DNA of 64,000 nt, taken from NCBI GenBank assembly GCA_016169945.1, contig JADLSH010000275.1, positions 62,001-126,000 on the forward strand, written 5' to 3'. Below the pieces are notes generated by a model. It did no database searches, had not been told where the DNA came from, and was given only the letters and a program-made list of their open reading frames with translations. A program made the translations under genes and the position numbers. Each line of letters opens with the position of its first letter. Within the stretch, counting starts at the first letter, position 1. Positions 43,690-55,459 of the stretch are shown here, in pieces. This DNA is from Trachythela sp. YZ-2020 (lineage: Eukaryota > Cnidaria > Anthozoa > Malacalcyonacea > Clavulariidae).

Positions 43690-45000
43690 CGAATTTGGAC
43701 TATGATTCTATCTGTCTGTTGCATACACTAGCGGACTACGTTTAAATCTCTCAGTTCTACAAAAATAGTTATAAAATATTTCCGGGTTATTAGTTATGGT
43801 TTCCCTTCCATTCACCTCAGAGCATATTTTAGGTAGCAGTGTATGTAATTTATGCGACTGCTGTGACATCTTATTAATAAGGTCAACGCATAAATCATCC
43901 CTACGTTCCTGTTGCGTCATCAACCCACATTCCTGCAGCGCGCGATCATACCCATATTTAGCAAAGATTATCCTTAGAGTCCGCTTTTGTTTTCAATATC
44001 GCAACGCTGTGCTTGTGTCAAGTTTCCTTGCCATACCTGGGCACCATATTCTAAGGTTGATCTAATAAAAATACAATAAAAAGTCTTAAGATCATTTTTG
44101 GGTGCACCATAACTCTTAAGTATCTTCAACAAGTATAAACGTTTAGCTGCTTTCTTTACGATATGTTCCGTGTTTGATTCCCATTTCAGAACGTCATCCA
44201 CCCAGAGTCCCAACAACTTATACGACCCCACTCTGGGCACAGGCTCATCTCCAATACAAAGCGGCGGAATCACCGTTTTCTGCTTTCTAAAATCAATCAT
44301 CATCTCCCTATATTTCTTGGCATTCAATTCCATTTGTTCATTTTCCGTGAACCGAACTACATATCAACATTATTTTGACCTTTTCCGATTGGGCTTCCAG
44401 ATGAATGATTATAAATATCGATTACCTCCGATATAGTGGTACCATCCATAAATATGACTGTGTCCTCTTGGTCTGAAACCACATTTTGACCATCACTCGG
44501 GGTTTCAACAACTCTGGAAGTTGATTGATCTTTATAATAAAGGAAATAGGGCTCAGCTTACTTCATTGTGGAATTCCTCGTTTTATACTCTTACATTCGG
44601 ACCGTTGATTTTGAAACGTACACATTTGCGATCTTCCTTGTAGGTACGTGGCAAACCATCTTATCGACGCAGGGCGTACACCGATTTCCATAAAGGAGAT
44701 CCTCACAACCTTTCCTGTGGTTTCCATACTTTTATCCCAAATATGTACCAGATAAACAAACGCCAAGACAGGTGAAGATCCCGCAAGGCCACCGAATTGG
44801 GAATCACTGATTTTTCCCTGGACATCCTGGAGGATCCACTCTACTGCATAGGATTCTTGTACTTTGGATGTTACACTGGTGAGGGAAATTGGTCTTAATT
44901 CCTCCACTCTAGAACATGGTGTGACTTTGGGAATACCACACACATTAAAAATTTTCCAAACCTCCGGGAACTTCATTGATTGGAACGACTGATTGAAAAT
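43690..45000 (-). pseudogene. LINE reverse transcriptase, decayed
   Basis: Minus strand, in order: MKFPEVWKIFNVCGIPKVTP, RPISLTSVTSKVQESYAVEW and SDSQFGGLAGSSPVLAFVYL. The DLRKAFD stretch is deleted. Then come RPASIRWFATYLQGRSQM and GIPQ, followed by a shift. Further on, FMDGTTISE stands where F[V/M]DDT is expected, so one catalytic Asp is Gly. Last come MELNAKKYREMMIDFRKQK, YKLLGLWVDDVLKW, RSTLEYGAQVWQG and a tail ending in FKRSPLVYATDR at 43708. The order is that of a LINE ORF2 RT. It is inactive through the D-to-G change, deletion and frameshifts. Confidence 0.75.
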
Positions 45001-45600
45001 ATGTGTTAGAGGTATAGCAAAAACTCAGCCAATAACTTTATTAGTTTTATATTAGGGTCAAACGGTTAGTGTGCTTTATTAGCGTCGACCCCTCTTAATT
45101 TCATTGACCTAAGTTACCACTTACTCTATGATTGGCTGAAAAATGATACAATTTAAGCTCAACGTAATCTCGCGATTACCGTAATCTCTCTAATAAGCCC
45201 CCGGGGTGGGCTTATTTTTTCAGGTACCTTTGGAGGGGAGGCTTAGTTGAGAGGGGGGTCATTTATTTTTCCCTAAAAAGATCTCATGATAATGTGTAAA
45301 GAAAACCAAAATATCTTCAATGGGGGGGGGGGGGGGCTTGTAAGTAACGACTAACAAATAAGAAACAAATTTCAACACCTGAATAAATGTAGCATTCTAC
45401 ACAATGGAGGTAGTTTTTAATGAGTATTTCATACCCCCTCAATTTGTTGTTACAATATTTCATACCCCATCAAACGAGTCAGAAACATTTTCATACCCCA
45501 TTAAAATACACTCCGCCCAGGGGTTGTAGATGCTTTATGACCAGTCCCTTAAGGCTCCAAAAAGTTGTTTTCGTGTTGACAAAACTCTTATAGTTTTTGT
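45001..45600. other. non-coding with G/C tracts and a short palindrome
   Basis: AATAAGCCC-CCGGGGT-GGGCTTATT near 45191-45216 is a short perfect hairpin. A run of about 17 G follows near 45320, and 45421-45500 repeats CATACCCC. The stretch 45537-45551 is the right end of the MITE family seen at 1559-1949. Confidence 0.5.
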
Positions 45601-45624
45601 GCCGCCATTTTGTTTTTCCTTCTC

Positions 45625-45705
45625 ACTGTATATGAGCTGATACACGGCGAGTAGCACAACCAATCAGATTGCAGAATAGCTCATATACGGTGGATGACTA
45701 TATTA
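45625..45705. repeat. short inverted repeat, CACTGTATATGAGCT arms
   Basis: CACTGTATATGAGCT and AGCTCATATACGGTGG face each other around a ~45-bp centre with CCAATCAGA. Possibly a hairpin MITE; no duplication identified. Confidence 0.45.
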
Positions 45706-46185
45706 TAATGGCATATATCGCGGGGGATGTATCGTATGCTCAAATTTTCCGCGGTCTATTTCCGATTTCATGTTTTTGTGTAGCATTTTATTCCTCGACA
45801 TTTCAGTAGAGAGCATTTCAACCACTATCTATTTAATTAAGAGCTTGATATATAACAACCTCTTACACAGGCTTTTCCCTCTTGGGAGAAAAAACCCTGT
45901 TTTCCTCTGGTCACGTGTCACGCAGATTTTGCGTGGTAAATTGAAATTTGCCGTAGGGTAGCGGGCAGAGGAGTGTATTGTCTAAATTATATAAAATTCT
46001 AAATTCGAATATATATGTTTTGGTTTCGATCGCAATTCGCAAATCCTAATATTTCTCCAGTATGCATTTGATAAATCTTAAAAGATTGAAACTAATCACA
46101 CCCTGTTGTCAAAGATATGGAGTATTAGATTACATTTCAAGCGTGGAGTCCTTGTCAAATTTCGCTTACTCATTCAACCGCGTCG

Positions 46186-47214
46186 ATGGCTAGCAAAACG
46201 CCGAAAAAACTCTACAGCAAACGAAAGGAATCGATAGCTATTTCACGCTGCAGACTTTGTAACTGTGTTGCTGACCCAGGACAGAGTAAAAATCTCTTTG
46301 GGTCACATAATCAGACGATTTTACGCAACGCGGAGATCGTTTATGGTGGTGAGTTGCCACAAGACAGTAACCTTTCCTCATTTGATATGTGCGCCGTGTG
46401 TAAGGAGGCTGAATAATTTCATTCTGTTCAAAAGTACCATCACAGAAACCCAGCGATTGTTACACGAGGACGTTCGCACAAAACGTTGTGTCGAATTATC
46501 GCCGTCTGTCGCCAAACCGGCAGCCAAAGTCCGAGCACTGGGAGTTCTCGTCGACGTAGTATCGACTTCAATATTGCTAGTGGCGAACAATCTGGTAGTG
46601 TTAGTTCTACAGCATTACCTTTGCATGTAAATATATTTAAATGTTTTGTTTAATATCAGGCAATTCTATTATACTCTATTTTTACTCATGGCATATTTAG
46701 CGCTATTAATGAATCACGTTATTCATGAATGATTCATTCATGCATATCTAAATGTTGCAAACAATAGTTTCATTCATGATTTCGTTTGTAAGGGTGTTAA
46801 AATGTTATAAAATGTGTCATAGCATAAATATTATGTAGTAAATTAAATCTGAACAGCTATTTGATATAGATATGTCTATATTCTTATTTAAAGATTGGTG
46901 AAGTCTTGGTCAATGCAAACAAGGAACTCATTGAGGTTGCCAGAAGAAGTGAGCCATCTGTTCTGAGACAAAGAGGCTTTGATGGTATGTCAGCTGAAGG
47001 TTGGATGTCAGAGGTTTTGGAAGAGCTGGCAACCAGATGTCCTGTTGTGAACAACATTCTATCTTCTCTAATCGAAAGCAACATCCAGCGAGAGAAGAAG
47101 AATCCTGGCATCTGGTTAATTTATGGCATCATGATGTTCTTACGGTGTCATGAATTAAGCAGAATTCAAAGAATCAATTCAGTTCTGTTGGTACAAGGTC
47201 AAGCATCTGTTAAT
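46186..47214 (+). pseudogene. unassigned two-exon gene with N-terminal Cys4 module
   Basis: ATG 46186 begins MASKTPKKLYSKRKES, then CRLCNCVADPGQSKNLFG. A frameshift near 46385 is needed to reach ICAPCVRRLNNFILFKSTI, giving a CxxC-x(~45)-CxxC layout like ZAD-type zinc modules. RTKRCVELSPSVAKP follows, a second shift at about 46540 restores SSRRRSIDFNIASGEQ, and the exon ends at TTGCAT|GTAAAT (46626). Exon 2 (46894-47214, after AAAG) is fully open: ELIEVARRSEPSVLRQ, LEELATRCPVVNNILSSLI and IMMFLRCHELSRIQRINSVL, ending at AAT|GTAAGT. I know the second exon as part of a large repetitive cnidarian family, possibly DUF6589-like and transposon-derived, but that is memory only. Later exons were not found. 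Confidence 0.5.
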
Positions 47215-47299
47215 GTAAGTCATTCTTTACAGTCAATGTTGTATGCCTCTATATGTTCCGACAGAGTGTGTCGCACTGTGGGCTGTTTTTAATATATGA

Positions 47300-48620
47300 T
47301 TCTGCTTTGTCCATATGGAGTGGAGTTTCAACTGTGCACCCAAATGATGCATTCTGTGTCAGGATAAAACTGCAGTTGAATCATGACATGTAGGTAGGAC
47401 TGTAAAATTATAATATACATAGAAAGTATTCAAATGTTCAATCATTCATTTGTGTTTCACATATAACCACAATAGAACTGTCTTCTGTGTAAGAAAAATA
47501 TAGAAAGGTGCACTTTGGGAATAGATTTTGCTAACTTGAAGCGAGTCAGTTGTGAGGAATGTTATTGTTCTTCAAGCAATTTTTGCATATTCAAATGATG
47601 ATTGAACAGTTGATATATATATTTCAATTATTCCAGTCCCGGCTACATGTCATGATTCAACTGCAATATTATCCAGAAACGCTTGGCTTATTGAAGCTGA
47701 ACAGTCCACTTAGCCAACTGGGCACTACCCAACTCACTCCACCCTTCGCTACTTAGGTAAAGTTATATTAAAATTATATTTCACACAGGGGTTTCACGTT
47801 AGCAGTATTTTTTTAAAAAATGTATCTCTGTGAATCTTGCAAAATTTTATTCCAATCGCTTTTTGCATATAAGTGTGTTTAATGCATTTGAAGTTACAGT
47901 GGCAGACATTTAGGTTAAAACCACCCTTTTGTTGCTGCAAATCTCAGTTCGTTATTTACATTTAAAATGTATTGCAAATTTAATTAATAAGGCTTACATG
48001 GTTGCTATCATTAATACAGTTTAATAATCAGTCTAAGGCTTTTGACATTATTGAGGGAGGGGGTTACATAAATAATATAAATTATATTATGTTGTAATCC
48101 TGGACAAAGCATCTGTGACAATTCCAACTATTTATTCAACTTTATTATTATTGTAAAATAAGTAACCACCTCTCCCTTTCCCCTGCCGTTCAATGTTGAT
48201 TACCGTATACCCCCATGATATAGTCATGTAGTATGTTCAACATTGTTTTGAAGGGAGGGGGAATTTAATAAGAACTATTGCTGTCATATGGCAAGTAACA
48301 TCAATAAGAATGAGTGTCTCGGATGGTTTCACCCAGGATTGTAGTAAATTAGTAAATAGTCACAGAAGGTATATATGATAAGAATAGGTGGGCCAATTTG
48401 GCCGGTAGGCTAAGTTTACCAGCAAACTAGGGTGCATGATGGTGATACAGTAACAACATTATTATGGCTGCCTAAACAATATTCCTTTGCATAAATTATT
48501 CTGTTTTCTGTCACAGCAACTGTATATATAGTTTTGCTAATATCTCAAACATGCGGTGCCAGTGTGGGTAGAGTATAGCAAATACTGGCGGTTGACTGTT
48601 GTGTAAAACCACCTGAAAAA
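47300..48620. other. non-coding interval downstream of the broken gene
   Basis: An AG-preceded open stretch at 47636-47754 has no recognisable homology and I do not call it an exon. GGGAGGGGG tracts occur near 48055 and 48256. Nothing else is supportable. Confidence 0.45.
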
Positions 48621-48629
48621 ATATAATGA

Positions 48630-48672
48630 GAACTTCAACGTTTCTGATCAGAAGGCCCTTCGTCTGAAGTTA
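48630..48672 (-). ncRNA. second-family PLE hammerhead-like motif
   Basis: The minus strand reads ACTTCAGACGAAGGGCC and then GAAACGTTGAAGT. It is a sister of 7597-7637, with the same flank TTGACTGTTGTGTAAAAC on the plus strand at 48593-48610. The core CUGANGA is CAGACGA and the GTC cleavage triplet is GTT, so it is probably inactive. Confidence 0.4.
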
Positions 48673-48884
48673 GTAGGCCACATAATCCTGGCTGAAAAAG
48701 CTGGGATCATGTATACTGGTAAAGTACAGTCCAGGTTGGCATGTACTGTACATCCATTCCCATGGGGTTGAAAGACATGTTGACATATTGGTTTACATTT
48801 ATGGCCAATATTTATTTGCCAGGTTCTATCTACAATTTGACAGCATGTCTAGAAAATATGTAGTTTACAGTCTTTAAAGATTTA

Positions 48885-49940
48885 GCCATAGATAGATGAT
48901 AGATAGATAGATAGTTTATTAAACATAATTACATAGCAGCCCTGGGGCTGAATTGCGTAATTAATTTACAATATAATATAATTTAATAACAATATAATAG
49001 TTAAAAAAAGTATGCTATAAAAACTAAAGTGTATCTAAGAATTATTAAAATTACATCGTAGGAATAAAAGTTTTCTGGTAACGAAGAGTTTTACATTTAA
49101 CGTTAAATGTTCTTTTATGCTAAGGTCATAATTTGATTGGTGTTCTGGCGGAAGTAATTTATACAATATAGTAATTTATCTTACTAAATAAATTGTCACA
49201 CAAGTCTTTTCTTCGACTTTGTAACGTTGGAAGTTGGAATTTTTCCAGATTGTCTTGGTATGAATTCCCGAGAGATAAGATTGAAAGCACACGTTTTTGA
49301 ATCCTTTCCAAATCATCAGATAGATACTTTGGAAGCGAGTGATGGAAGACCGGAGCACAATACTCAAGAACTGATCTAATACAGGTACAGTAAAACAGTA
49401 TAATATCTTGATCAGGCACTCGAGCTCGTTTGAGTAGGACAATAAAATATAAGCGTTTATTAGACCTTTTTATAACTTCGTTAATATGTTCGATCCAAGG
49501 AAGATTATTGATACAGACACAGTTACAAAGTTAAGATCTTAGCATGGTTGACAACGTCAAACTCCCTCCCCTCTATGGAAATGGCGTCAAACGAATGTTT
49601 TTGTTTCTTAAAATCAATGATCATTTCCTTGCACTTTTCAATATTTAATTGCAGCTTGTTTTCGCATGACCAATTCTGGACAAGTTCGGCACCACTCTCG
49701 ATCGTACTACAATCCCCTTTATTTACAATTTCTGCAACATTAGTGTCGTCCACATATTTGCATTTATTTGCAATGGGAAACGTGATATCGTTTATCATCA
49801 ACAGAAAAAGCCACGGTCCAAGTTTAGTACTTTGGGGGACACCTGACAGTATATTACCCCATTCGGAAACACAATCATTGGCCAGTTTAAATATTCAATT
49901 TATGCAAAGCAATAAATTGTGGTTAATGATGTAATATGTT
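48885..49940 (-). mobile_element. LINE 3' end with RT palm fragment
   Basis: From about 49940 the minus strand encodes ILSGVPQSTKLGPWLFLLM, then CKYVDDTNVAE (catalytic DD kept), LQLNIEKCKEMIIDFKKQKH, a shift near 49525, and RARVPDQDIILFYCTCIRSV, EYCAPVFHHSLPKYL and QSRRKDLCDNLFSKI. The GVPQG motif has Ser for Gly. The 3' end at 48890-48915 is a (TCTA)n tail on the minus strand. It is 5' truncated near 49940. Confidence 0.75.
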
Positions 49941-50879
49941 CAAGAAGATTCCATTTGCCCTAAGGCCTTGCCAGTCTGTCAACACAATTAGTGCATGCAC
50001 CAAATGTAGCTCAGGGAAAGCTCAAATACCTTGATAGAACAAGGCGTTTATTCTCGTGTCTGTTAATAAATATAAAATATGATAAGAAATTGAACTTTGG
50101 CAACTTAGCATGTGAACAACTGATGCAAACTTGGGCCTAACCAATCAAAAGCTCTCCTAAAGATAGCTGTCACCATCATGCATACAAGGTCCTCTTTGTA
50201 TTAAAACATTTGGGTACAGTTTATGCGTCTCCTACTCATTCGCAAGATTTCAGTCAATTATTGTAAACAGTGCTAGTGAAATTTTTCAAAAGTTTGTTTC
50301 AAGGTATCAAACCTTGTAACACAAAAAACAACAAAAAAAAAACATGTAAAGATTACATTGAGAGCAAAGGCTGTACGGCTTCTGGATGGAAAAGAATAAC
50401 AAATCTTGGTTCGAACCTCAGAAGGAAGACCATGTGGAATTTTGCGCAATGTTACACAAGTTGAAGAGGATCGGTTTCGCTGCAGTACACAACCACCAAT
50501 ATCAGAGAGACAAATTGTGCCAGAGTTGTGAACTAATATAGGTTTATTCCTGCACAAGAACGGCTGGCGTACCTTTCATATTCAGACTTTGCCATATGGA
50601 AATCACCCAATTTGAAGAGGACAGCTTGCATTGCTGATGCAACCACCAGGCCAGGGACAAATTGCCTGGTCAGGAACGATATGTTTTACCTACTCGGTTG
50701 AACGGCCGCGTAGTTCTTCATCTCGGCACGAGATTATTTTTCCCTCAGACATTACAAGCTCCCCTCTGTTCTGAACCTGGGAAATCGCTGTCGCTCCTAA
50801 TCTTATTTCTGGCACCCCAAAACCGAGGTGAGTTCGTTTCTTATTGTTATAACTATCGGTGTACTTCTTTAACGTGTTA
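49941..50879. other. non-coding interval
   Basis: Only short unrelated frames occur, including low-complexity K/N-rich sequence near 50320-50350. No feature that I can support. Confidence 0.45.
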
Positions 50880-51800
50880 CAGTATGCTATTTATCTAGAC
50901 TAGACTAAATGTTTTAATGTGATCCTCTGCATGAATGTAATATACGCTTGTCTGGTTTAGCGTATTCTACTTCCTCTCAACCTCGAATTTCTAGCTTTTA
51001 ATATGATCCTACACTGTATATACCTGGTTAATCACAATTAAATGGTCACCATAATTTCTTGTCTAAGGTATATATAGTGCTATGAATCTCATGTTTAGTA
51101 TGTTTTGAGTGCATTATGCTACTTATCTGAAACTCGCTGAATTTCTAGCTTTTTAGCTTTTAATATGATCATACACTGAATACATGATTATATATATATG
51201 CTCTTGCTTGGTATAGTGCTATGCGAATTACCTCATATTGAAGTTATGTTTTATAATTGTGTTACGCTATTTATCTCAATCTCTAACGTGACTAGCTTCC
51301 AATAGGATCCTATACCTGACTATATATATGGCGCCTCCTTAGTCCTGGTATAGTGCCATGAGTCTCGTGTTGCCTGACGTACTGGTACTATGCTACTTAT
51401 CGCAACTCACATTTCTATAGCTTTAATATGAGTCCTATACATTGCATGAATGTACTGTTTAAAGCGTTTTCATGCGTTTTTCTATGCTAATTATCTCGAC
51501 CCGAATTTATAACCTTTAATATGATTCTATACATGAATATACTCTTGCATCTGGTCACGAGTCTCGTGTTTCAGTTGTTTTATGTAGCTATCGCATCTTG
51601 AATTTATAGCTTTTAATCATGATCCTATATACATGAATATACTAATCTTGTCTGGTATGAGCCTCACGTAGCTTTATGTACTGTACTACCTATCTCAATT
51701 TTCATACCTACTAATATGATCCGTACATGAATCTACTCTTGTCTGGTGTATGGTGCTACAAAGGCTCTACCTATCAAACCTCGAATTTTAAAACCATTAT
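50880..51800. repeat. degenerate tandem repeat, ~8 units of 90-160 bp
   Basis: Each unit passes through TTTAATATGATCCTATACATG, then ACTCTTGTCTGGTATAG, GTGCTATGAGTCTCGTGTT and CTATTTATCTC..CGAATTTCTAGC. The TATGATCCT core recurs near 50905, 51001, 51165, 51305, 51428, 51520, 51620 and 51715. Spacing and sequence vary strongly between units, with many 1-2 bp indels. Confidence 0.8.
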
Positions 51801-52110
51801 CCTGAGCCACTATAATGGCTCTTGTCACAGTATATTGCTACAGTGTCATTAGTCACAAAGTATCTAAAGCTAGAGGATCTTAGCGCATATTGTATACAAC
51901 TGTCATATCATGATGGATGGTCATGTGAAGCTCTAAACAACGTATTTCAAATATTTTTCTTTTACTATAACTTTCTGTTACTGCCACATACGTTCCAGTG
52001 GCAGGTTGCTTGACCACAAATCATGAAGTTATGAACATCAAAGCATTTCCGTCCTTATGATTTCCTATTTCAGGAAATCTGTCAACGATTACTTTGTATC
52101 ACCACTGGCG

Positions 52111-52320
52111 TTACAAACAACCCAGGCACTGTAAAATGTTATTGGATAATGGATACTTCTGTCTCTGCATTGCTGGGTCATAATTCCGTGTTGAATATTC
52201 ATTGGTATACATAAAATCACCCCCTTTCACCAAATTTCCACCGCAGTGTACTTGTTTTCCTTTCCATTTTCTGTTGTAGTAGACAAAGTAAAGCACGAAA
52301 AGTACAGATATGAATGAAAC
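52111..52320 (-). CDS. possible last exon of a single-pass membrane protein
   Basis: After a good acceptor (ATCGCCAG at 52321 and above), the minus strand is open from 52320 to a stop at 52111, in phase 0. It reads VSFISVLFVLYFVYYN, hydrophobic enough for a membrane helix, then basic RKWKGK, then a polar tail with GGDFMYTNEYSTRNYD. TM helix, stop-transfer charges and a Tyr-containing tail are the pattern of a receptor's last exon. No other exon is recognised nearby; a frame at 52762-52565 upstream on the same strand is unassigned. It could be chance or a host gene fragment. Confidence 0.3.
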   Translation of the reverse strand, partial: VSFISVLFVLYFVYYNRKWKGKQVHCGGNLVKGGDFMYTNEYSTRNYDPAMQRQKYPLSNNILQCLGCL

Positions 52321-53479
52321 CTGGCGATGTTAATTCCCACCAGATTCCACATCCAACCTAATTTGCTGCATCATCATTTGAACGCTAGATTATGAACTGT
52401 AGTGCGTTTGTTGTATGATCTTTATTGTTTGCATTACATGCATTGCAGAATATTGTGTACTGGGGCTCAGCTAGATTTACACGCTTAAACTTAAAATATT
52501 GATATAATACACAAGATCAAGCCACAATCTTGGGGCTTGTAATTTAAACTTGCTACGTTAAAAGTCATTCATGCTTCTCGTCGGACTGTTCATCATACTT
52601 AGCATGATGCTGCGTAATGTCGATGATACTTATTTGATTGTAAGATAGTGGAGCTATGTGGGGAACTGCTGGAGGTGTGGCTACCATGTTTCCTGTACTG
52701 CAGGTTTCTAGCTCCTGATTATCAGCTAGCATAAGTGTTGGCACCATGGCTGCACGGCGCATTCTAATATTAGCCCTCGTTTCCGATTCCTTCTCGCGCC
52801 AAATACGTACGTTTCCTTTTGAGCATGGAGTAATAACTGATGAAAATTACTTTCGAAATGGGTCTTCATAATAACAACCGTACATAATTTATATTCGCCT
52901 TTTTGTTTCGCGCTACAAGTTTATAACATACAAATAGAACTCAACTGGATTTCAGCATGAAATGAATATATCGATGCATCGAAGGGCAAAACACACTACG
53001 TAGAAAAAATTCAGCTCATTAAAAATTACAAGCTGTTTATACAGCTCCGACTTTAAAACCCATTTCTGTAATGTTTTCATCCCATTTCTGCTTCCACGCA
53101 TTTTATAAATATGCGTAATTAATAAACTCGGCTCGGCTTCCGGGGCGGAAATGACAATATGTAATTCGTACAGATTGTAATTAATGAAATTGCTGTCCTT
53201 TAGGACAACGCTACCATACGTGAAGTGCTTTTACAGGTCATTCAGGTCAGAAGTAAACCCTAATTGCCGACCTAGAGACTCGATGGGTCAGTCGCACGCC
53301 AGTTGAGTACCCACCGCCAATGGTTACATTCACCAGTCCAGCTAGGACTCAGTTTCGGCAGGCTGACCTGTTGGCGAAGAGCGAACTATGAGTTCGGTAG
53401 TCACGAATTTTTTTGCTAAAATGGCATGATCAATAGGTCCGGCCTTCCCTGCAATCTAGGAGCATGATCCTTACAGCGG

Positions 53480-53990
53480 CACCAGTGGCATCTGTAGTGA
53501 CGCCTTATATCAACGAAATTAGAACATATTGAGTAGAGGACTTTGGGATCAGCTCCAAACTGGTCAGGTCGATAATAATTGAAGGATGGCAGGACGAAAT
53601 ATATGTAACTACAATAAACTCCTCTGCGACTTTTGAAATTGCAGGTGTGAGTGATATTGGTCTAAAATTGCTTACGGCGTTTGTCACAGGTTTATTTTAA
53701 CTAGGGGAGAAATGTTCGCTGTTCCAAGCTGACAGGAGATTTTTGTTCGGCAAGTACAGTTCAGTACGGTGCGGACAGGTTGGGCAAGGATTTCTGTTCG
53801 TTTAGCAACCAGTTTGGCAAATCATCGGGACCTCACGCTGCAGGGATTTGTGGATTTCTTTAACGCACGATAGACATCATGTTCGGACAGCACAGGGGTC
53901 AAACTCATCGTCGTAGGGAATGGATTGTAAGTTGATAAGCTTTCATAGGCTCCAGGAAGGCGTCGTTAATAAGATTAGCAATTGCAAAGG
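53480..53990 (-). pseudogene. LINE RT fragment, heavily decayed
   Basis: On the minus strand, NAVSNFRPISLTPAISKVAE (the RPISL motif of LINE RTs) is followed by EFIVV and, in other frames, ELIPKSSTQYVLISLI, corresponding to the QFG.IP.SST.L region. Sequence further upstream on that strand reads RALKK and LAKLVAKRTEI-like pieces in shifting frames. Frameshifts every few dozen bases make boundaries approximate. Confidence 0.5.
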
Positions 53991-54636
53991 GAATCAAAAG
54001 TTCTCAATTTGGTAAAGTTGGAGTTTGGATCAAATTCTCAGGGCAACTCTCAGTAGTAGTCATACCTGCAATTTTTTTAAATCTGCTCCACCATCGACAT
54101 TTTTGGACTCCTTTAAATGCTGTACGTTTGTTTAATTCATAGAATGTGTTAGGTACATACACAGTACATCTGGGTACATTACCAAGCTAAGCGAGTTAAC
54201 CAATTTTTTGCCACGTCTCTTTATGGCTATTTATCCATAATCATTGCACAGGGCTATAAAGGTGGCAGTGTAATATCATGATTATGAAGATGTCAGATAT
54301 TTCTACTGGTCAGATATTTCCAACTAGCATAAAAAATGTCATGTCAGAGAGTGTATTGCTGTGCAAAAATGTGGATACATGTTTTGGACATGTATTGCAT
54401 CTAAACAACTACGCAATTCATCAGGTTAAATTGTGAATAATAATAAACTATTAAATGGTCATACATGTACAACCATTGATGTTACAATTACATTTACTCA
54501 TATCTGCTGTTCTAATGTGTCCTTTGTAGTGTATTGCTGGTTTGAATAAATATATAGGTTATGCCTTGAGCCCACAAGTAATACAAATTTCCTGGATGAC
54601 ATTGTAAGCATTTCTTGATCAAATGCTGCTGAGCTG
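53991..54636. other. non-coding interval
   Basis: A and T rich, with short repeats of GGTACAT near 54151-54177. No feature that I can support. Confidence 0.4.
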
Positions 54637-54903
54637 GTGAAGTCTGGGGCGCAAGTTTGTGTATGTCTAGACAATATTTACTGGGAGGAAAAGGCGCATG
54701 ATATGAGGCAGGATGTTCAAAACCGGAGTGTACATGCGGTTGCTACGAGCATTACCTTCAACCAGAGTTCTGACCAATGTTTACCTGACTCTGGTCCACA
54801 GCAGGATCTCAGAAAATGCAATGTCAACATTAAAGTGACTGTCAATGATGCAGAATTAAAAGGCGAGAAGCGATACAGAAATTGTTGCAAAACTTTTGTT
54901 TAA
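54637..54903 (+). pseudogene. transposase-like gene fragment
   Basis: The open frame continues a sequence that includes CVCLDNIYWEEKAHDMRQD, VQNRSVHAVATSITFNQ and GPQQDLRKCNVNIKVTVND. The LDNI.WEE..HD.R.D.QN.SVHAVATS block is the stereotyped centre of repetitive cnidarian genes that I believe are transposon-derived, possibly DUF6589-like. The apparent start is internal (TTG), so this is a fragment. The asparagine/aspartate pair recalls WDNIVF in the transposase at 23886-29227, though I do not claim that they are homologous. Confidence 0.4.
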
Positions 54904-55459
54904 GACGTTTTAGCATTCACCATGTTTGAATCATATACACCTCAAGCCATAACTATGCCAATGCCAAAGAAATGTCGCTAAAGTCTGAAGTTATCACAAT
55001 GCCCAGTGTTGATGAAAGATGAAAAGGAAGTAATTCGGACTGTGGTGATGTTTTGGACCAACTAGAAGAGTGGACATAAATATATTCAGCTGCTGGACTG
55101 TGTTTGACAATGGAACCTGAATCAGTGATGGAAACGCCTATAGTGGAACCACCTCCCGACCAGATCGAAAACCTGCCTCCCGTCCCACCAGCTGTATCGA
55201 GTGATCCATTGTGGTGTGAATACCATGCTTTGGAATCAACTCACTCGTGTTAGGTTTGCTGGCGCAAAGATTACGTGCTGGGTGCCATTCAGCAAACAGA
55301 GATTGGATCATCTCTATCCTTGCTGCATTGTGGACTGGCATACAAGAGAAGTTATCTGAAGGTACCAGACGCTACCATAGTTACTATGCTACAATATACT
55401 AGTGTATTGGGCTGTTCAGAAATATTTGGCTGTTAGAGTCCTTTGCGATAGGTGGATTG

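Noticed and set aside
47559..47756. Third exon of the gene at 46186
   Set aside because: It is preceded by AG, but the reading shows no continuity with the family and the phase cannot be justified.
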